Assembly: GCA_964020155.1 (NCBI GenBank)
Contig: OZ026548.1
Coordinates: 4,506,397-4,570,396, forward strand
DNA: 64,000 bases
Source of the DNA: Chondrilla cf. caribensis
Lineage: Eukaryota; Porifera; Demospongiae; Chondrillida; Chondrillidae
Reading direction: 5' to 3'
In this document: positions 21,319-34,380 of the stretch, piece by piece
Numbering within the stretch: the first letter of the stretch is position 1
Layout: every line of letters starts with the position of its first letter
Translations under genes and position numbers: made by a program
Notes under the pieces: generated by a model
Databases searched by the model: none
The model's input: only the letters and a program-made list of their open reading frames with translations
What the model was told of the DNA's origin: nothing

Positions 21319-21940
21319 TCTCGCGGTGACAAGCAAAAAATGTCAAATTTTATTGCTGTCACCGTGGCCTCTCCTATGTGCACATAATGCATCATAGATC
21401 TGAAACAAATGCATGGACACACTCCTGGAACTAGTACAGTCCTTCTGATAACAAAATGATATGTGTTGTTGTTGAATAAAATTTCTTTCCAGTGCCCATA
21501 TGCCACATATAATACTGCATATACTTTTGTATGTACATTCAAATATAAGCGTAATATGCCTTGTGGTGATCACGCAGGTAATTTCACATTCCTTTGCTGG
21601 TCCCCAAGGGCTACCCATTGTCCATGCCAAACTCACCAACACAATTTCGGATGTATACAGTTCGTGTTGAGTGTGCTATAGGCCTCTTGAACAAAATGAT
21701 ACATTTTGTTGGGGATCGAAAATTCTCCCAGGTGTTCGTCCATATGGCACGTATAATATTGCATATACTTTTGTATGTACACTCCAATATATGTGTAATA
21801 TACCTTGAGGTGATCACGCAGGTAATTTCACATTCCATTACTGGTCACTAAAGGCTGCACAGTGTCCATGCCAAACTCACCAACACAGTTTCAGATGCAT
21901 ACACACTGTCCTGTCCACAGACACACTTCTGGAACTAGTA
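21319..21940 (+). repeat. Interspersed repeat family B (two partial units)
   Basis: Shares GGTGACAAGCAAAAAATG, ATGCATCATAG, ACACACTCCTGGAACTAGTA, TTTTGTATGTACATTC, CTTGTGGTGATCAC and GTCCATGCCAAACTCACCAA with 31096-32170, and inverted with 32936-33660. Both ends join the satellite in the TATAGGAGAG spacer. No coding frame is conserved among copies. The family is unclassified. Confidence 0.8.
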
Positions 21941-22115
21941 TAGGAGAGAAATTACTCAGCACCTTTTTGCATAACTCCCGGGTGAGGGGGCATGTCAACT
22001 TGATATTTTAGACAGACCTAGGTGGGGATGTGAACTACCTTCTGAAACAATTTCCATCTCAATAGGTGGCCCGTAAACCCAGCTACATTTGAAGGTGCTT
22101 AATATTTTTCAAAGA
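21941..22115 (-). repeat. Single satellite monomer, minus orientation
   Basis: One monomer (CAGCACCTTTTTGCATAACT to GGTGCTTAATATTTTTCAA) between family B and non-satellite sequence. Confidence 0.85.
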
Positions 22116-22439
22116 GAAATATTTTAACCCATCTTAGTATATAACATGGTGTGCCAGACAGATGGATTTTGTGTGTACTAGAAACTCAGTAGTTAGTTCT
22201 GATGTCGTATGTGTTTTGACGTTGACCATTGGTAAGTCCTAGCACCTTCTGGTGTGGTGCACTCAATTGATAATTATTGATCGATTGATTGATTGATTGA
22301 TATAATAAGCAAAAAGAAACAGTAACTCTTGAATGTATTGGACCCCACCTGTGCCACATGTGCATAGTGTGTGCATGGGAGGGTGTGTGCAAGGCGCAGG
22401 GTGTATAATATAGCAAAGTGTATGCAGTGTAAAGGTAGT
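22116..22439. other. Non-satellite spacer with a diverged fragment of the GC-rich unit
   Basis: Positions 22335-22443 are a decayed direct repeat of 23342-23449: both hold GCATAGTGTGTGCAT, GGAGGGTGTGTGCAAGGCGC and AAAGTGTATGCAG. Several CpGs of the latter are TpG or CpA here. A short (GATT)n run lies at about 22279-22300. No gene seen. Confidence 0.6.
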
Positions 22440-22839
22440 GGCATTTGTCTCATTTGGAATTGTCCAGAAGTAACATCTTCAATCCTATTTATATGCAATC
22501 ACTGAAACTTACAATATAACTATATATTATATTATTCGATTCACTTATATAAAAATATCTAATAATCTCAATGCACACATTGATGCTGTACATGGTGCTA
22601 GTGCTGGTTATATTAAGTAAATCACACAATATTATCTAATGATTGTATTGTTACATATAACATGCAATGTCATTTCATTATTATAAATAAATGCACATAC
22701 AGTGTATGTCAAGCATTTAAAATTATAACAATTGATAGTACGGATTCAAGGAAACAGTTATGCTTTACATACAATATGCTATACATAAGATAGTATGTAT
22801 AATAAAATTAATATGTTTCTTTGCAATTGAAGTCCGATA

Positions 22840-23842
22840 AGTTACACATCTTCCATGTCCTCTCCTTCAAACTTGCACCTCTCTCTGCCACACTTTACGC
22901 GTGCCCAGGGCATCCGACGAGGACGGGGAGGTGCTTCATGCCCCGTGGCCAAGGAGAACATGCCACTTGCCACCACGCCTCAGCTGTTGATGTCATCTCG
23001 CGTGTAGTCAACATCAAGCTATCATCCCATGATATAAGGTGGTGGACTGGCTTCTCGGGAGGTCCAGATTTCAGAGCCGCGATCTTTTACGTCTGGCACA
23101 CCGAGTGTCACGGACGCCAGTCACCGATGTGGTCCTTTGTGACTTGATAGCTTCATGGGCCCGGAGACCCAAGAATCACGGATTTACCACCAATCCACGG
23201 ACCAGAAGACAGATGAGCTGACTTCACATCGGTAATCATCAGAGTCAGGCCGGCAGGACACACATCAAACAGCGCAGCAGCTTCCTCAACACGATGACAA
23301 GAGACTCCCCGGTAGGGCCCAAAACCTAAACTAGTGTAGCATGTCTGGACCCTACTATAGCCGCATGCGCATAGTGTGTGCATAGGAGGGTGTGTGCAAG
23401 GCGCAGTGTGTGCATAGTAAAGTGTATGCAGCGTAAAGGTTGTGCATGGCACGGCCTAACTTACGTGCGCCCGAAGGCAATAATAAAGGAAAAAGGGTGG
23501 TGAGCAGAGAGCCGTGTGGTTCCGACAACATAGCCTTCGTAGGACCTACTTACAGGACCCCTAGGGGAGACTAGCCGACCATGATCCCAGGCACCGCCCG
23601 CCTCCGAAGAGGACGGACGCCCAAACCTCGTCCGAGAACACTCGAGAGACCCGACGACTCACAGGAGACCGGGACGTGTGAACTCCATGCGTGATCTAAC
23701 AGCGAACCGAAGAAGGAGAGGGTAGAACAGCTAACCACGCTTGCGCTCGGGGCACCCCCTCCAATTCGAATCCTCCAGCATCTGCAGCTTCCCCAGCACG
23801 GATCTACTCACGAAGAAAATGGACGCGACGTGATCTTTTATA
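22840..23842 (-). other. GC/CpG-rich conserved unit with TATA box, copy A (candidate transcription unit)
   Basis: A 1-kb island of GC- and CpG-rich sequence in AT-rich, CpG-poor surroundings. Aligned at a constant offset of 12007 with copy B, 23221-23830 has only two differences and no indel (G/A near 23334, C/T near 23772). Positions 22840-23220 have about a dozen. A minus-strand TATAAAAG lies at 23835-23842, just outside the conserved block. Donor-like GTGAGT and GTAAGT occur on the minus strand downstream. ORFs of about 100 codons exist on both strands, but copy differences mostly change the encoded residues, so I do not call a protein. It could be an RNA gene, a retroelement promoter region or a diverged gene; not recognised. 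Confidence 0.55.
23835..23842 (-). promoter_or_regulatory. TATA box, copy A
   Basis: The minus strand reads TATAAAAG. The same octamer is retained in copy B at 35842-35849 although the surrounding promoter sequence differs. Confidence 0.5.
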
Positions 23843-24197
23843 GCTCGAGGTTCGAGGTTTTGGCGGTTCCCAAACGATGAATATTGATTTGACCGGTGCT
23901 ATGTGATGTTGTGCCAGACCCTAGGCGCCAGCAATAGCAGACGCTTGACTCTAGCCATGATTGTCACTTTCTCACAACATGCTCTGAACACTAAACAAAC
24001 ATCCCATTTCTAAATAAACATATGTTTCAAACTATAAACAATCATGTTCCAAACTTCAAACAATCATGTTCCAAACTGTAAAGAAATGAAAACATGTATA
24101 CCGTTTCCATTCAGGCTGTAATTTCTATGTACTATGTGTATGGATGTGCATGTGCATGTGCTGTTAGATGTGCATGTGCATGTGTGTTGTGTGGAAG

Positions 24198-24340
<143 letters not shown>

Positions 24341-25099
24341 CATGTGTGTGTGTGCCTGCTTGCCTGACTGACTGCCTGCATTCATGTGTTCCTGAATGTG
24401 TGTGTATGGCACATCTTGCTATCACATGGATACTGGTGGATCTGTGGTGACCAGTAATAAATTTAACTAGCTATTCACCACCAGCTCCATAGTAGATGCA
24501 GGAGAGTGTACATGCATCAGTATTTGTGTTATTAATTTTGATATGTATACTTGTATATACAATGATGTTTCTAATGTCTACTATGATGGTAAACACAATG
24601 ATATAGCATGCATTTTAACATCACTGACTCCATTTGGTGCATTACCATACATATGTATGCATGATATATGTGTGTGAGTGCATGTATGTGCATGTGTGTA
24701 CATATGGATGCAAGTATGAATCTGTGCATATATTATTGTGCATGAGCATGAGTGTGTGTAGTACATACATTATTGGTTATAATCCTATTATGTAGCCGGA
24801 GTATCATAATTTGTGACAATTCTTTTGGTGCAGTGGACTTCCTGGCAAAGCAGCATAAGGGAACCTCTTTTTGCAATTGAAGTGGGCCATGTATAAATCT
24901 GCAGCTACAGTGTGACATTCTAATAAATAATTTATATCGGCAATGCTTTATTATACCTGATTGTATAATGTCAATTTACTGTTAAACATGATCTATTATT
25001 ATCACATTCTGCATAATGCACAACTTGCGTATATACATGCTGCAAGAGTACTCATTGTATGTGTGATTTGATATCGATAACAAAGAGTAAATGTCCAAT

Positions 25100-26664
25100 A
25101 ATAACCTAAATGTAGCTAACTCGTAACCGCAGCTACATTCAAAGGCGCTTAATATATTTTCAATGTATGGGAGAGTATTGGAGAGAAACACTAAGCACCT
25201 TTTGTATAGCTCATGGAGGAGGGGGCGTGTCAACATGATATTTTAGACAGACCTAGCTGAAGATGTGAACTAACTTCTGAAACAATTCCCATCTCAATAG
25301 GCGTCCCGTAACTCCAGCTACATTCGAAGGTGCTTAATGTATTTTTAATGTATGGGAAAGTATAGGAGAGAAAACGCTAAGCACCTTTTTGCATAGCTGA
25401 AGGGTGAGGGGGTGTGTCAACTTGATATTTCAGACAGACCTAGCTGGGGACATAAACTAACTTCTGAAACAATTCCCATCTCAATAGATAGCACATAACT
25501 CCAGCTACATTCAAAGGTGCTTAATATATTTTCAATGTATGGGAGAGTATAGGAAAGAAAACGCTAAGCACCTTTTTGCATAGCTGAAGGGTGAGGGGGC
25601 GTGTCAACTTGATGTTTTAGACAGACCTAGCTGAATACGTGAACTAACTTCTGAAACTATTCCCATCTCAATAGGTGGTCCGTAACTCCAACTACATTAG
25701 AAGGTGCTTACTATAATATTTTCAATGTATGGGAGAGTATAGGAAAGAAAACGCTAAGCACCTTTTTGCATAGCTGAAGGGTGAGGGGGCGTGTCAACTT
25801 GATGTTTTAGACAGACCTAGCTGAATACGTGAACTAACTTCTGAAACTATTCCCATCTCAATAGGTGGTCCGTAACTCCAACTACATTAGAAGGTGCTTA
25901 CTATATTTTTAATGCATGGGAGAGTAAAGGAGAGAAAACGCTATAAGCACCTTTTTGCATAGCTGAAGGGGGAGGGGGCGTGTCAACTTGATGTTTTAGA
26001 CAGACCTAGCTGAAGACGTGAACTAACTTCTAAAACTATTCCCATCTCAATAGGTGGTCCGTAACTCCAACTACATTAGAAGGTGCTTACTATAATATTT
26101 TTAATGTATGGGAGAGTAAAGGAGAGAAAACGCTAAGCACCTTTTTGCATAGCTGAAGGGGGAGGGGGCGTGTCAACTTGATGTTTTAGACAGACCTAGC
26201 TGGCGACATGAACTAATTTCTGAAACAATTCCCATCTCAATAGGTGGCACGTAACTCCAGCTACATTCGAAGGTGCTCAGTATATTTTCAATGTATGGGA
26301 GAGTATAGGAGAGAAAACGCTAAGCACCTTTTTGCATAGCTCATAGGGGAGGGGGCGTGTCAACTTGATATTTTGGACAGACCTAGCTGGGGACATGAAC
26401 GAACTTCTGAAACAATTCCCATCTCAATAGATGGCATGTAACTCCAGCTACATTCAAAGGTGCTTAATATATTTTCAATGTATGGGAGAGTATAGGAGAG
26501 AAAACGCTAAGCACCTTTTTGCATAGCTGAAGGGGGAGGGGGCGTGTCAACATGATGTTTTACACAGACCTAGCTGATGACGTGAACTAACCTCTGAAAC
26601 AATTCCCATCTCAATAGGTGGCATGTAACTCCAGCTACATTTGAAGGTGTTTAATATATTTTTA
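25100..26664 (-). repeat. ~187-bp satellite block, minus orientation (~8 monomers)
   Basis: Contains two adjacent, nearly identical monomers (about 25550-25735 and 25736-25900), a sign of very recent tandem duplication. It ends at a (ACGT)n stretch, 26664-26681, where orientation flips. Confidence 0.93.
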
Positions 26665-29600
26665 ATGTACGTACGTACGTATACTCTCCCATACATTGAA
26701 AAAATATTAAGCACCTTCCAATGTAGCTGGAGTTACAGGCCACCTATTGAGATGGGCATTGTTTCAGAAGTTAGTTCACGTCCCCAACTAGGTCTGTCTG
26801 AAATATCACATTGACACGCCCCCTCCCCCATGAGCTATGAAAAAAGGTGCTTAACGTTTTCTCTCCTATACTCTCCCATACATTGAAAAAATATTAAGCA
26901 CCTTCCAATGTGCCTGGAGTTACGAGCCACCTATTGAGATGGGAGTTGTTTCAGAAGTTAGTTCAAGTCCACAGCTAGGTCTGTCTGAAATATCACGTTG
27001 ACACGCCCCCTTCCCCATGAGCTATGCAAAAAGGTGCTTAACGTTTTCTCTCCTATACTCTCCCATACATTGAAAAAATGTTAAGCACCTTCCAATGTGC
27101 CTGGAGCTACGAGCCACCTATTGAGATGGGAGTTGTTTCAGAAGTTAGTTCAAGTCCACATCTAGGTCTGTCTGAAATATCACGTTGACACGCCCCCTCC
27201 CCCATGAGCTATGAAAAAAGGTGCTTAACGTTTTCTCTCCTATACTCTCCCATACATTGAAAAAATATTAAGCACCTTCCAATGTGCCTGGAGTTACGAG
27301 CCATCTATTGAGATGGGAATTGTTTCAGAAGTTAGTTCAAGTCCACATCTAGGTCTGTCTGAAATATCACGTTGACACGCCCTCTCCCCCATGAGCTATG
27401 CAAAAAGGTGCTTAACGTTTTCTCTCCTATACTCTCCCATACATTGAAAAAATGTTAAGCACCTTCCAATGTGCCTGGAGCTACGAGCCACCTATTGAGA
27501 TGGGAGTTGTTTCAGAAGTTAGTTCAAGTCCACATCTAGGTCTGTCTGAAATATCAAGTTGACACGCCCTCTCCCCCATGAGCTATGCAAAAAGGTGCTT
27601 AACGTTTTCTTTCCTATACTCTCCCATACATTGAAAAAATGTTAAGCACCTTCCAATGTGCCTGGAGTTACGAGCCATCTATTGAGATGGGAATTGTTTC
27701 AGAAGTTAGTTCAAGTCCACAGCTAGGTCTGTCTGAAATATCACGTTGACACGCCCTCTCCCCCATGAGCTATGCAAAAAGGTGCTTAACGTTTTCTCTC
27801 CTATACTCTCCCATACATTGAAAAAAGTATTAAGCACCTTCCAATGTAGCTGGAGTTACAGGCCACCTATTGAGATGGGAATTGTTCCACAAGTTAGTTC
27901 ACGTCCCCAACTAGCTGTGTCTCGAATATCACGTTGACACGCCCCCTCCTCCATGAGGTATGAAAAAAGGTCCTTAATGTTTTCTCTCCTATATTCTCCC
28001 ATACATTGAAAAAATGTTAAGCACCTTCCAATGTAGCTGGGGTTACGGGTCACCTATCGAGATGGAAATTGCTTCAGAAGTTAGTTCACGTCTCCAGCTA
28101 GGTCTGTCTGAAATATCAAATTGACACGCCCCTCTCCCACGAGCTATGCAAAAAGGTGCTTAACGTTTTCTCTCCTATACTCTCCCATACATTGAAAATA
28201 TATTAAGCACCTTCCAATGTAGCTGGGGTTACGGGTCACCTATCGAGATGGAAATTGCTTCAGAAGTTAGTTCACGTCCCCAGCTAGGTCTGTCTGAAAT
28301 ATCAAATTGACACACCCCCTCTCCCACGAGCTATGCAAAAAGGTGCTTAACGTTTTCTCTCCTATACTCTCCCATACATTGAAAATATAATAAGCACCTT
28401 CCAATGTAGCTGGGGTTACGGGTCACCTACGGAGATGGGAATTGTTTCAGAAGTTAGTTCACGTCCCCAGCTAGGTCTGTCTAAAACATCAAGTTGACAT
28501 GCCCCCTCCACAATGAGCTATGCAAAAAGGTGCTTAATGTTTTCTCTCCTATACTCTCCCATACATTGAAAAAAATTTAAGCACCTTCCAATGTGCCTGG
28601 AGTTACGAACCAGCTATTGAGATGGGAATTGTTTCAGAAGTTAGTTCAAGTCAACAGGTAGGTCTGTCTGAAATATCAAATTGACACGCCCCTCTCCCAC
28701 GAGCTATGCAAAAAGGTGCTTAACGTTTTCTCTCCTATACTCTCCCATACATTGAAAATATATTAAGCACCTTCCAATGTAGCTGGGGTTACGGGTCACC
28801 TATGGAGATGGGAATTGTTTCAGAAGTTAGTTCACGTCCCCAGCTAGGTCTGTCTAAAAGATCAAGTTGACACGCCCCCTCCACAATGAGCTATGCAAAT
28901 AGGTGCTTAACGTTTTCTCTCCTATACTCTCCCATACATTGAAAATATATTAAGCACCTTCCAATGTAGCTGGGGTTACGGGTCACCTATCGAGATGGAA
29001 ATTGCTTCAGAAGTTAGTTCACGTCTCCAGCTAGGTCTGTCTGAAATATCAAATTGACACGCCCCTCTCCCACGAGCTATGCAAAAAGGTGCTTAACGTT
29101 TTCTCTCCTATACTCTCCCATACATTGAAAATATAATAAGCACCTTCCAATGTAGCTGGGGTTACGGGTCACCTATGGAGATGGGAATTGTTTCAGAAGT
29201 TAGTTCACGTCCCTAGCTAGGTCTGTCTAAAAGATCAAGTTGACACGCCCCCTCCACAATGAGCTATGCAAAAAGGTGCTTAACGTTTTCTCTCCTATAC
29301 TCTCCCATACATTGAAAATATATTAAGCACCTTCCAATGTAGGTGGAGTTACAGGTCACCTATCGAGATGGAAATTGCTTCAGAAGTTAGTTCACGTCCC
29401 CAGCTAGGTCTGTCTGAAATATCAAGTTGACACGCCCCTCTCCCACGAGCTATGCAAAAAGGTGCTTAACGTTTTCTCTCCTATACTCTCCCATACATTG
29501 AAAATATATTAAGCACCTTCCAATGTAGCTGGGGTTACGGGTCACCTATCGAGATGGAAATTGCTTCAGAAGTTAGTTCACGTCCCCAGCTAGGTCTGTC

Positions 29601-31095
29601 TGAAATATCAAATTGACACGCCCCCTCTCCCACGAGCTATGCAAAAAGGTGCTTAGTGTTTTCTCTCCTATTCTCTCCCATACATTGAAAATATATTAAG
29701 CACCTTCCAATGTAGCTGGGGTTACGGGTCACCTATGGAGATGGGAATTGTTTCAGAAGTTAGTTCACGTCCCTAGCTAGGTCTGTCTAAAAGATCAAGT
29801 TGACACGCCCCCTCCACAATGAGCTATGTAAAAAGGTGCTTAACGTTTTCTCTCCTATACTCTCCCATACATTGAAAATATATTAAGCACCTTCCAATGT
29901 AGCTGGGGTTACAGGTCACCTATCGAGATGGAAATTGCTTCAGAAGTTAGTTCACGTCCCCAGCTAGGTCTGTCTGAAATATCAAATTGACACGCCCCCT
30001 CTCCCACGAGCTATGCAAAAAGGTGCTTAGCGTTTTCTCTCCTATACTCTCCCATACGTACATTGAAAAAATATTAAGCACCTTCCAATGTAGGTGGGGT
30101 TACGGGTCACCTATTGAGATGGGAATTGTTTCAGAAGTTAGTTCACGTCCCCAGCTAGGTCTGTATAAAAAATATCAAGTTGACACGCCCCCTCACCGAT
30201 GAGCTATGCATAAAGGTGCTTAACGTTTTCTCTCCTATACTCTCCCATACATTGAAAATATAATAAGCACCTTCCAATGTAGCTGGGGTTACGGATCACC
30301 TATTGAGATGGGAATTGTTTCAAAAGTTAGTTCATGTCCCCTGCTAGGTATGTTTAACATATCAAGTTGACACGCCCCTCCACAATGAGCTATGCAAAAA
30401 GGTGCTTAACGTTTTCTCTCCTATACTCTCCCATACATTGAAAATATAATAAGCACCTTCCAATGTAGCTGGGGTTACGGATCACCTATTGAGATGGGAA
30501 TTGTTTCAAAAGTTAGTTCATGTCCCCTGCTAGGTATGTTTAACATATCAAGTTGACACGCCCCTCCACAATGAGCTATGCAAAAAGGTGCTTAACGTTT
30601 TCTCTCCTATACTCTCCCATACATTGAAAATATATTAAGCACCTTCCAATGTAGCTGGGGTTACGGGTGACCTATCGAGATGGAAATTGCTTCAGAAGTT
30701 AGTTCACATCCATAGCTAGGTCTGGCTGAAATATCGAGTTGACACGCCCCCTTTCCCATGAGCTATGCAATAAGGTACTTAGCGTCCTATATTCTCCCAT
30801 ACAGTACTCTCCCATACTGTACATTGAAAGAATATTAAGCACCTCCAATGTAGCTGAAGTTGCGGGTTAGCTACAGAGTTGGGAATTGCTTCAGAGGTTT
30901 GTTGACATCCCCAGTTTTTTGATCCTATTACTTCCCATACGTACATTAAAAATATATTAAGCACCTCCGGATGTAGTTAGGGTTAGGGACTACCTACGGA
31001 GATAAAAATTGTTTCATGAGTTAGTATAGGTCCACAGCTAGGTCGCCATAAAGGCGTATCATTTTGATACTCCTCCTCTCCCATGAGCTACACAA
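26665..31095 (+). repeat. ~187-bp satellite block, plus orientation (~23 monomers)
   Basis: Same monomer and order as 11381-19438. Two identical adjacent monomers lie at about 30240-30420 and 30421-30600. Copies after about 30780 are diverged and truncated. No gene. Confidence 0.94.
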
Positions 31096-32168
31096 AAAGC
31101 AACACAGCCTCTCCTGTGTGCACATGATGCATCATAGCACAAACACAAATGCACGGACACATTCCTGAAACCAGTACAGTCCTTTTGATAACAAAAATGA
31201 TACGTTTTGTCACGGATCAAAAATTCTCCCTAATGTCCATATGGCACATATAATATTGCATATACTTTTGTATGTACATACCAATATAAGTGTAATACAC
31301 CTTGTGGTAATCTCTCAGGTAATTTCCTATTCCGATGCTGGTCACCAGGGGCTGCCCAGTGTCCATGCCAAACACATCAACAAAATTTGGATGCATACAC
31401 ACCATCCTGAATGTGGTATAGGCCTCGTGGTGACCAGCAAAAAATGACAATCTTTTTCCTTGTCACTACGGCTTTTCCTGTGTGAATATGATGCACCATA
31501 GCACAAATACATTATGCAAGTAAACACTCCTGGAACCAGTATAGTCCTTTTGATATCAAAAGTGACACGTTTTGTCGGAGATCAAAAATTCTCCCTGATG
31601 TCCATATGGCACATAATAAAATTTTGCAAATACTTTTGTATGTACATTCCAATAATAACAGTGTAATACACCTTGTGGTGATCACTCGAGGAATTTCCAA
31701 TACTGTTGCATGCTGGTCATCAGGGTCTGCCCAGTGTCCATGCCAAACACACCAACTCAATTTGGATGCATATACACCGTCCTGAGTGTGGTATAGGCCT
31801 CGTAGTGACAAGCAAAAAATGGCAATTTTTTCCTTGTCGCCGCAGCCTCTCTTGTGAGCAAGTAATGCATCATAGCACAAATATGAAAGCACGGACACAC
31901 TCCTGGAACCAGTACAGTCCTTCTGCTATCAAAAATGATATGTTTTGACACGGATTAAAAATTGTCCCTGATGTCCATATGGCACATTATGACATATTAT
32001 GTATAATATTGCATATACTTTTATATGTACATTCCAATATTTGTACATTACACCTTGTGCTGATCAATCTGGTAATTTTACATTCTGTTGCTGATCACCA
32101 TGGGATAACCAGTGTCCATATCAAACTTATCAACACAGGTACTTTACTGATACTGCCTAACCTCATCT

Positions 32169-32170
<2 letters not shown>
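31096..32170 (+). repeat. Repeat family B, three tandem units (~370 bp each)
   Basis: Unit landmarks CATCATAGCACAAA recur near 31130, 31495 and 31870, giving a spacing of about 366-375 bp. Each unit carries CCAGTACAGTCCTTTTGAT, a TTTTGTATGTACATNCCAAT segment and GTCCATGCCAAACACACCAA. The block is bounded by satellite on both sides. Unclassified. Confidence 0.85.

Positions 32171-32171
<1 letters not shown>

Positions 32172-32208
<37 letters not shown>
32172..32208. repeat. (AT)n microsatellite
   Basis: A pure TA run of 37 bases between family B and the next satellite monomers. Confidence 0.97.
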
Positions 32209-32210
<2 letters not shown>

Positions 32211-32214
32211 TATA

Positions 32215-32935
32215 CCTAACCCTAGAAATAGGGACCACCTGCGGAGATGAGAACTGTTTCATAAGTTAGTATAGGTCCACAACTAGGTTCCTATAAAATA
32301 TCATGCTGACACGCCCCCCCTTCCATGAGCTACGCAAAAAGGTGCTTAGCATTTTTTGATCCTATACCTTCGCATACATACATTAAAAAATATTAAGCAC
32401 CTCTGGATGTAGTTAGGGTTAGGGACCACCTATGGAGATGTAAACTGTTTCATAAGTTAGTGTAGGTTCAAAGCTAAGTGGCCATAAACTATCATGCTGA
32501 CATGTCCCCTCTCCCATGAGTTACGCTAAAAGGTGCATAACGTTTTTTGATCATATACGCATACTCTTCCATACATTAAAAGAATATTAAGCACCATCGA
32601 ATGTAGCTTGGGGTTAGCTACGGAGATGGAAATTGCTTCAGAAGTTAATTCATGTCCCCAGCTAGGTACGTCTAGAATATCAAGCTGAAATGCCTCCTCC
32701 CCCATGAGCTATGCAAAAGGTGCTTAGCAATTTTTCTCCTATACTCTCCCATACTTTGAAAGAATATTAAGCACCTCCAAATGTAGCTGGGGCTATGGGT
32801 TAGCCATGGAGATGGGAATTGCTTCAGAAGTTAGTTCACATCCCCAGCTAGTTCTGTCAAGAATATCAAGCTGACACGCCCCCTTCCCCGTGGCTTATGC
32901 ACAAAGGTGCTTAGCATATTTTCTCCTATATGTAT
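32215..32935 (+). repeat. Diverged satellite monomers, plus orientation (~4)
   Basis: Recognised by GAGATGAGAACTGTTTCATA, AGGTGCTTAGC and TTAAGCACCTC. More diverged than the central blocks. Confidence 0.85.
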
Positions 32936-33660
32936 GCAGCATTTGGGCACTGGGGAGAATTTTTGTTTGACGACAAAGGGCATCTTTTTGTTATCAGAAG
33001 GGCCGTACTAGTTCCAGGAGTGTGTCCCTGCATTCGTATTTGAGCTATGATACATCATGTGCACACAGGAGAGGCCACAGTGACAAGCTTAGAATAAATT
33101 TGACATTTTTTTGCTAGTCACCGCGAGGCCTATAGCGCACTCAGGACAGTCTGTATTCATCCCAAATAGTGTGGGTGAGTTTGGCATGGACACTGGGCAG
33201 CTCTTGTTGGCCAGCAACGAAATGTGAAATTACCTGTGTGATCACCACAAGCCATAATACACTTATATTTGAATGTACATACAAAAGTATATACATTATT
33301 ATATGTGGCATATGGGCACTGCAGACAATTCCACGACAAAAAGCATTTTTTGTTATCAAAAGGACCATACTAGTTCCAGGAGTGTGTCCATGCATTTATA
33401 TTTGAGCTATGATGCATCACGTGCACACAGGAGGGGCTGCGGTGACAAGTGATAAAATTTGACACATATTGGCTTGTCACCGCATGTCTATAATGCACTC
33501 AGAACAATCTGTATGCATCCCAAATTGTGTTGGTGAGTTTGACATGGACACTGGGGAGCCCTTGGTGACCAGCAGCGGAATGTGAAATTACCTGAGTGAT
33601 CACCACAAGGTGTACTACGCTTCTATTTGAATGTACATACAAAAGTATTTGCATTATTAT
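32936..33660 (-). repeat. Repeat family B, inverted copies (~2 units)
   Basis: Reverse complement of the 31096-32170 units (TACTAGTTCCAGGAGTGTGT, GAGTTTGGCATGGACACTGG). It starts after a TCTCCTATATGTA spacer and ends at ACGTACATTGAAAA, again the satellite spacer. Confidence 0.85.
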
Positions 33661-34380
33661 ACGTACATTGAAAAAAATATTAGTAGCTGGGGTTGCAGGC
33701 TAGCTACAGAGATAGCAATTACTTCAGATGTTAGGTCACATCCCCAGCTAGGTCCGTCTAAAATATCAAGCTAACACACCCCCTCCCCCATCAGCTATGC
33801 AAAAAGGTGCTTAGCATTTTTCTCCTATACTCTCCCATACGTACATTGAAAAAATATTAAGCACCTCCGAATGTAGCTGGAGTTATAGGTTAGCTACGGA
33901 GATAGGAATTGCTTCAGACGTTAGTCGACATCCTCAGCTAGATTTGTTTAGAATATCAAGCTGACACATCCCCTCCCCCATGGTGCTTAGCATTTTTCTC
34001 CTATACTCTCGCATACATTGATATAATATTAAGCACCTCCGAATGTAGCTGGGGTTACGGGTTAGCTACAGAGATGGGAATTGCTTCAGAAGTTAGTTCA
34101 CGTCCCAAGCTAGGTCTGTCTAGAACATCAAGCTGACATGTCCACTCCCCCATGAACTATGTAACAAGGTTCTTAGCATTTTATCTCCTATGTATGAGTA
34201 TAAAAGAAAAAATGCTAAGCACCTTTTTGCATAACTAATGGGTGAGGGGGCATGTCAACCTGATATTTTAGGCAGACTTAGCTGAGGACGTGAACTAACT
34301 TCTGAAACAATACAATAGGTGACCTATAACCCCGGCTTCATTTGGAGGTGCTTAATATTATTACAATGTATACGAGAAGC
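33661..34380. repeat. Diverged satellite monomers: plus to ~34195, one minus monomer to 34380
   Basis: About three plus-oriented monomers end at TTATCTCCTATG. They are followed directly by one reversed monomer (GCTAAGCACCTTTTTGCATA to GGTGCTTAATATTATTACAA). The switch is again in the spacer. Confidence 0.85.

Noticed and set aside
23917..23935. TGGCGCC-like primer-binding site (minus strand) suggesting an LTR retrotransposon
   Set aside because: No paired LTRs, no polypurine tract and no gag/pol frames are visible nearby. The motif alone is too weak.
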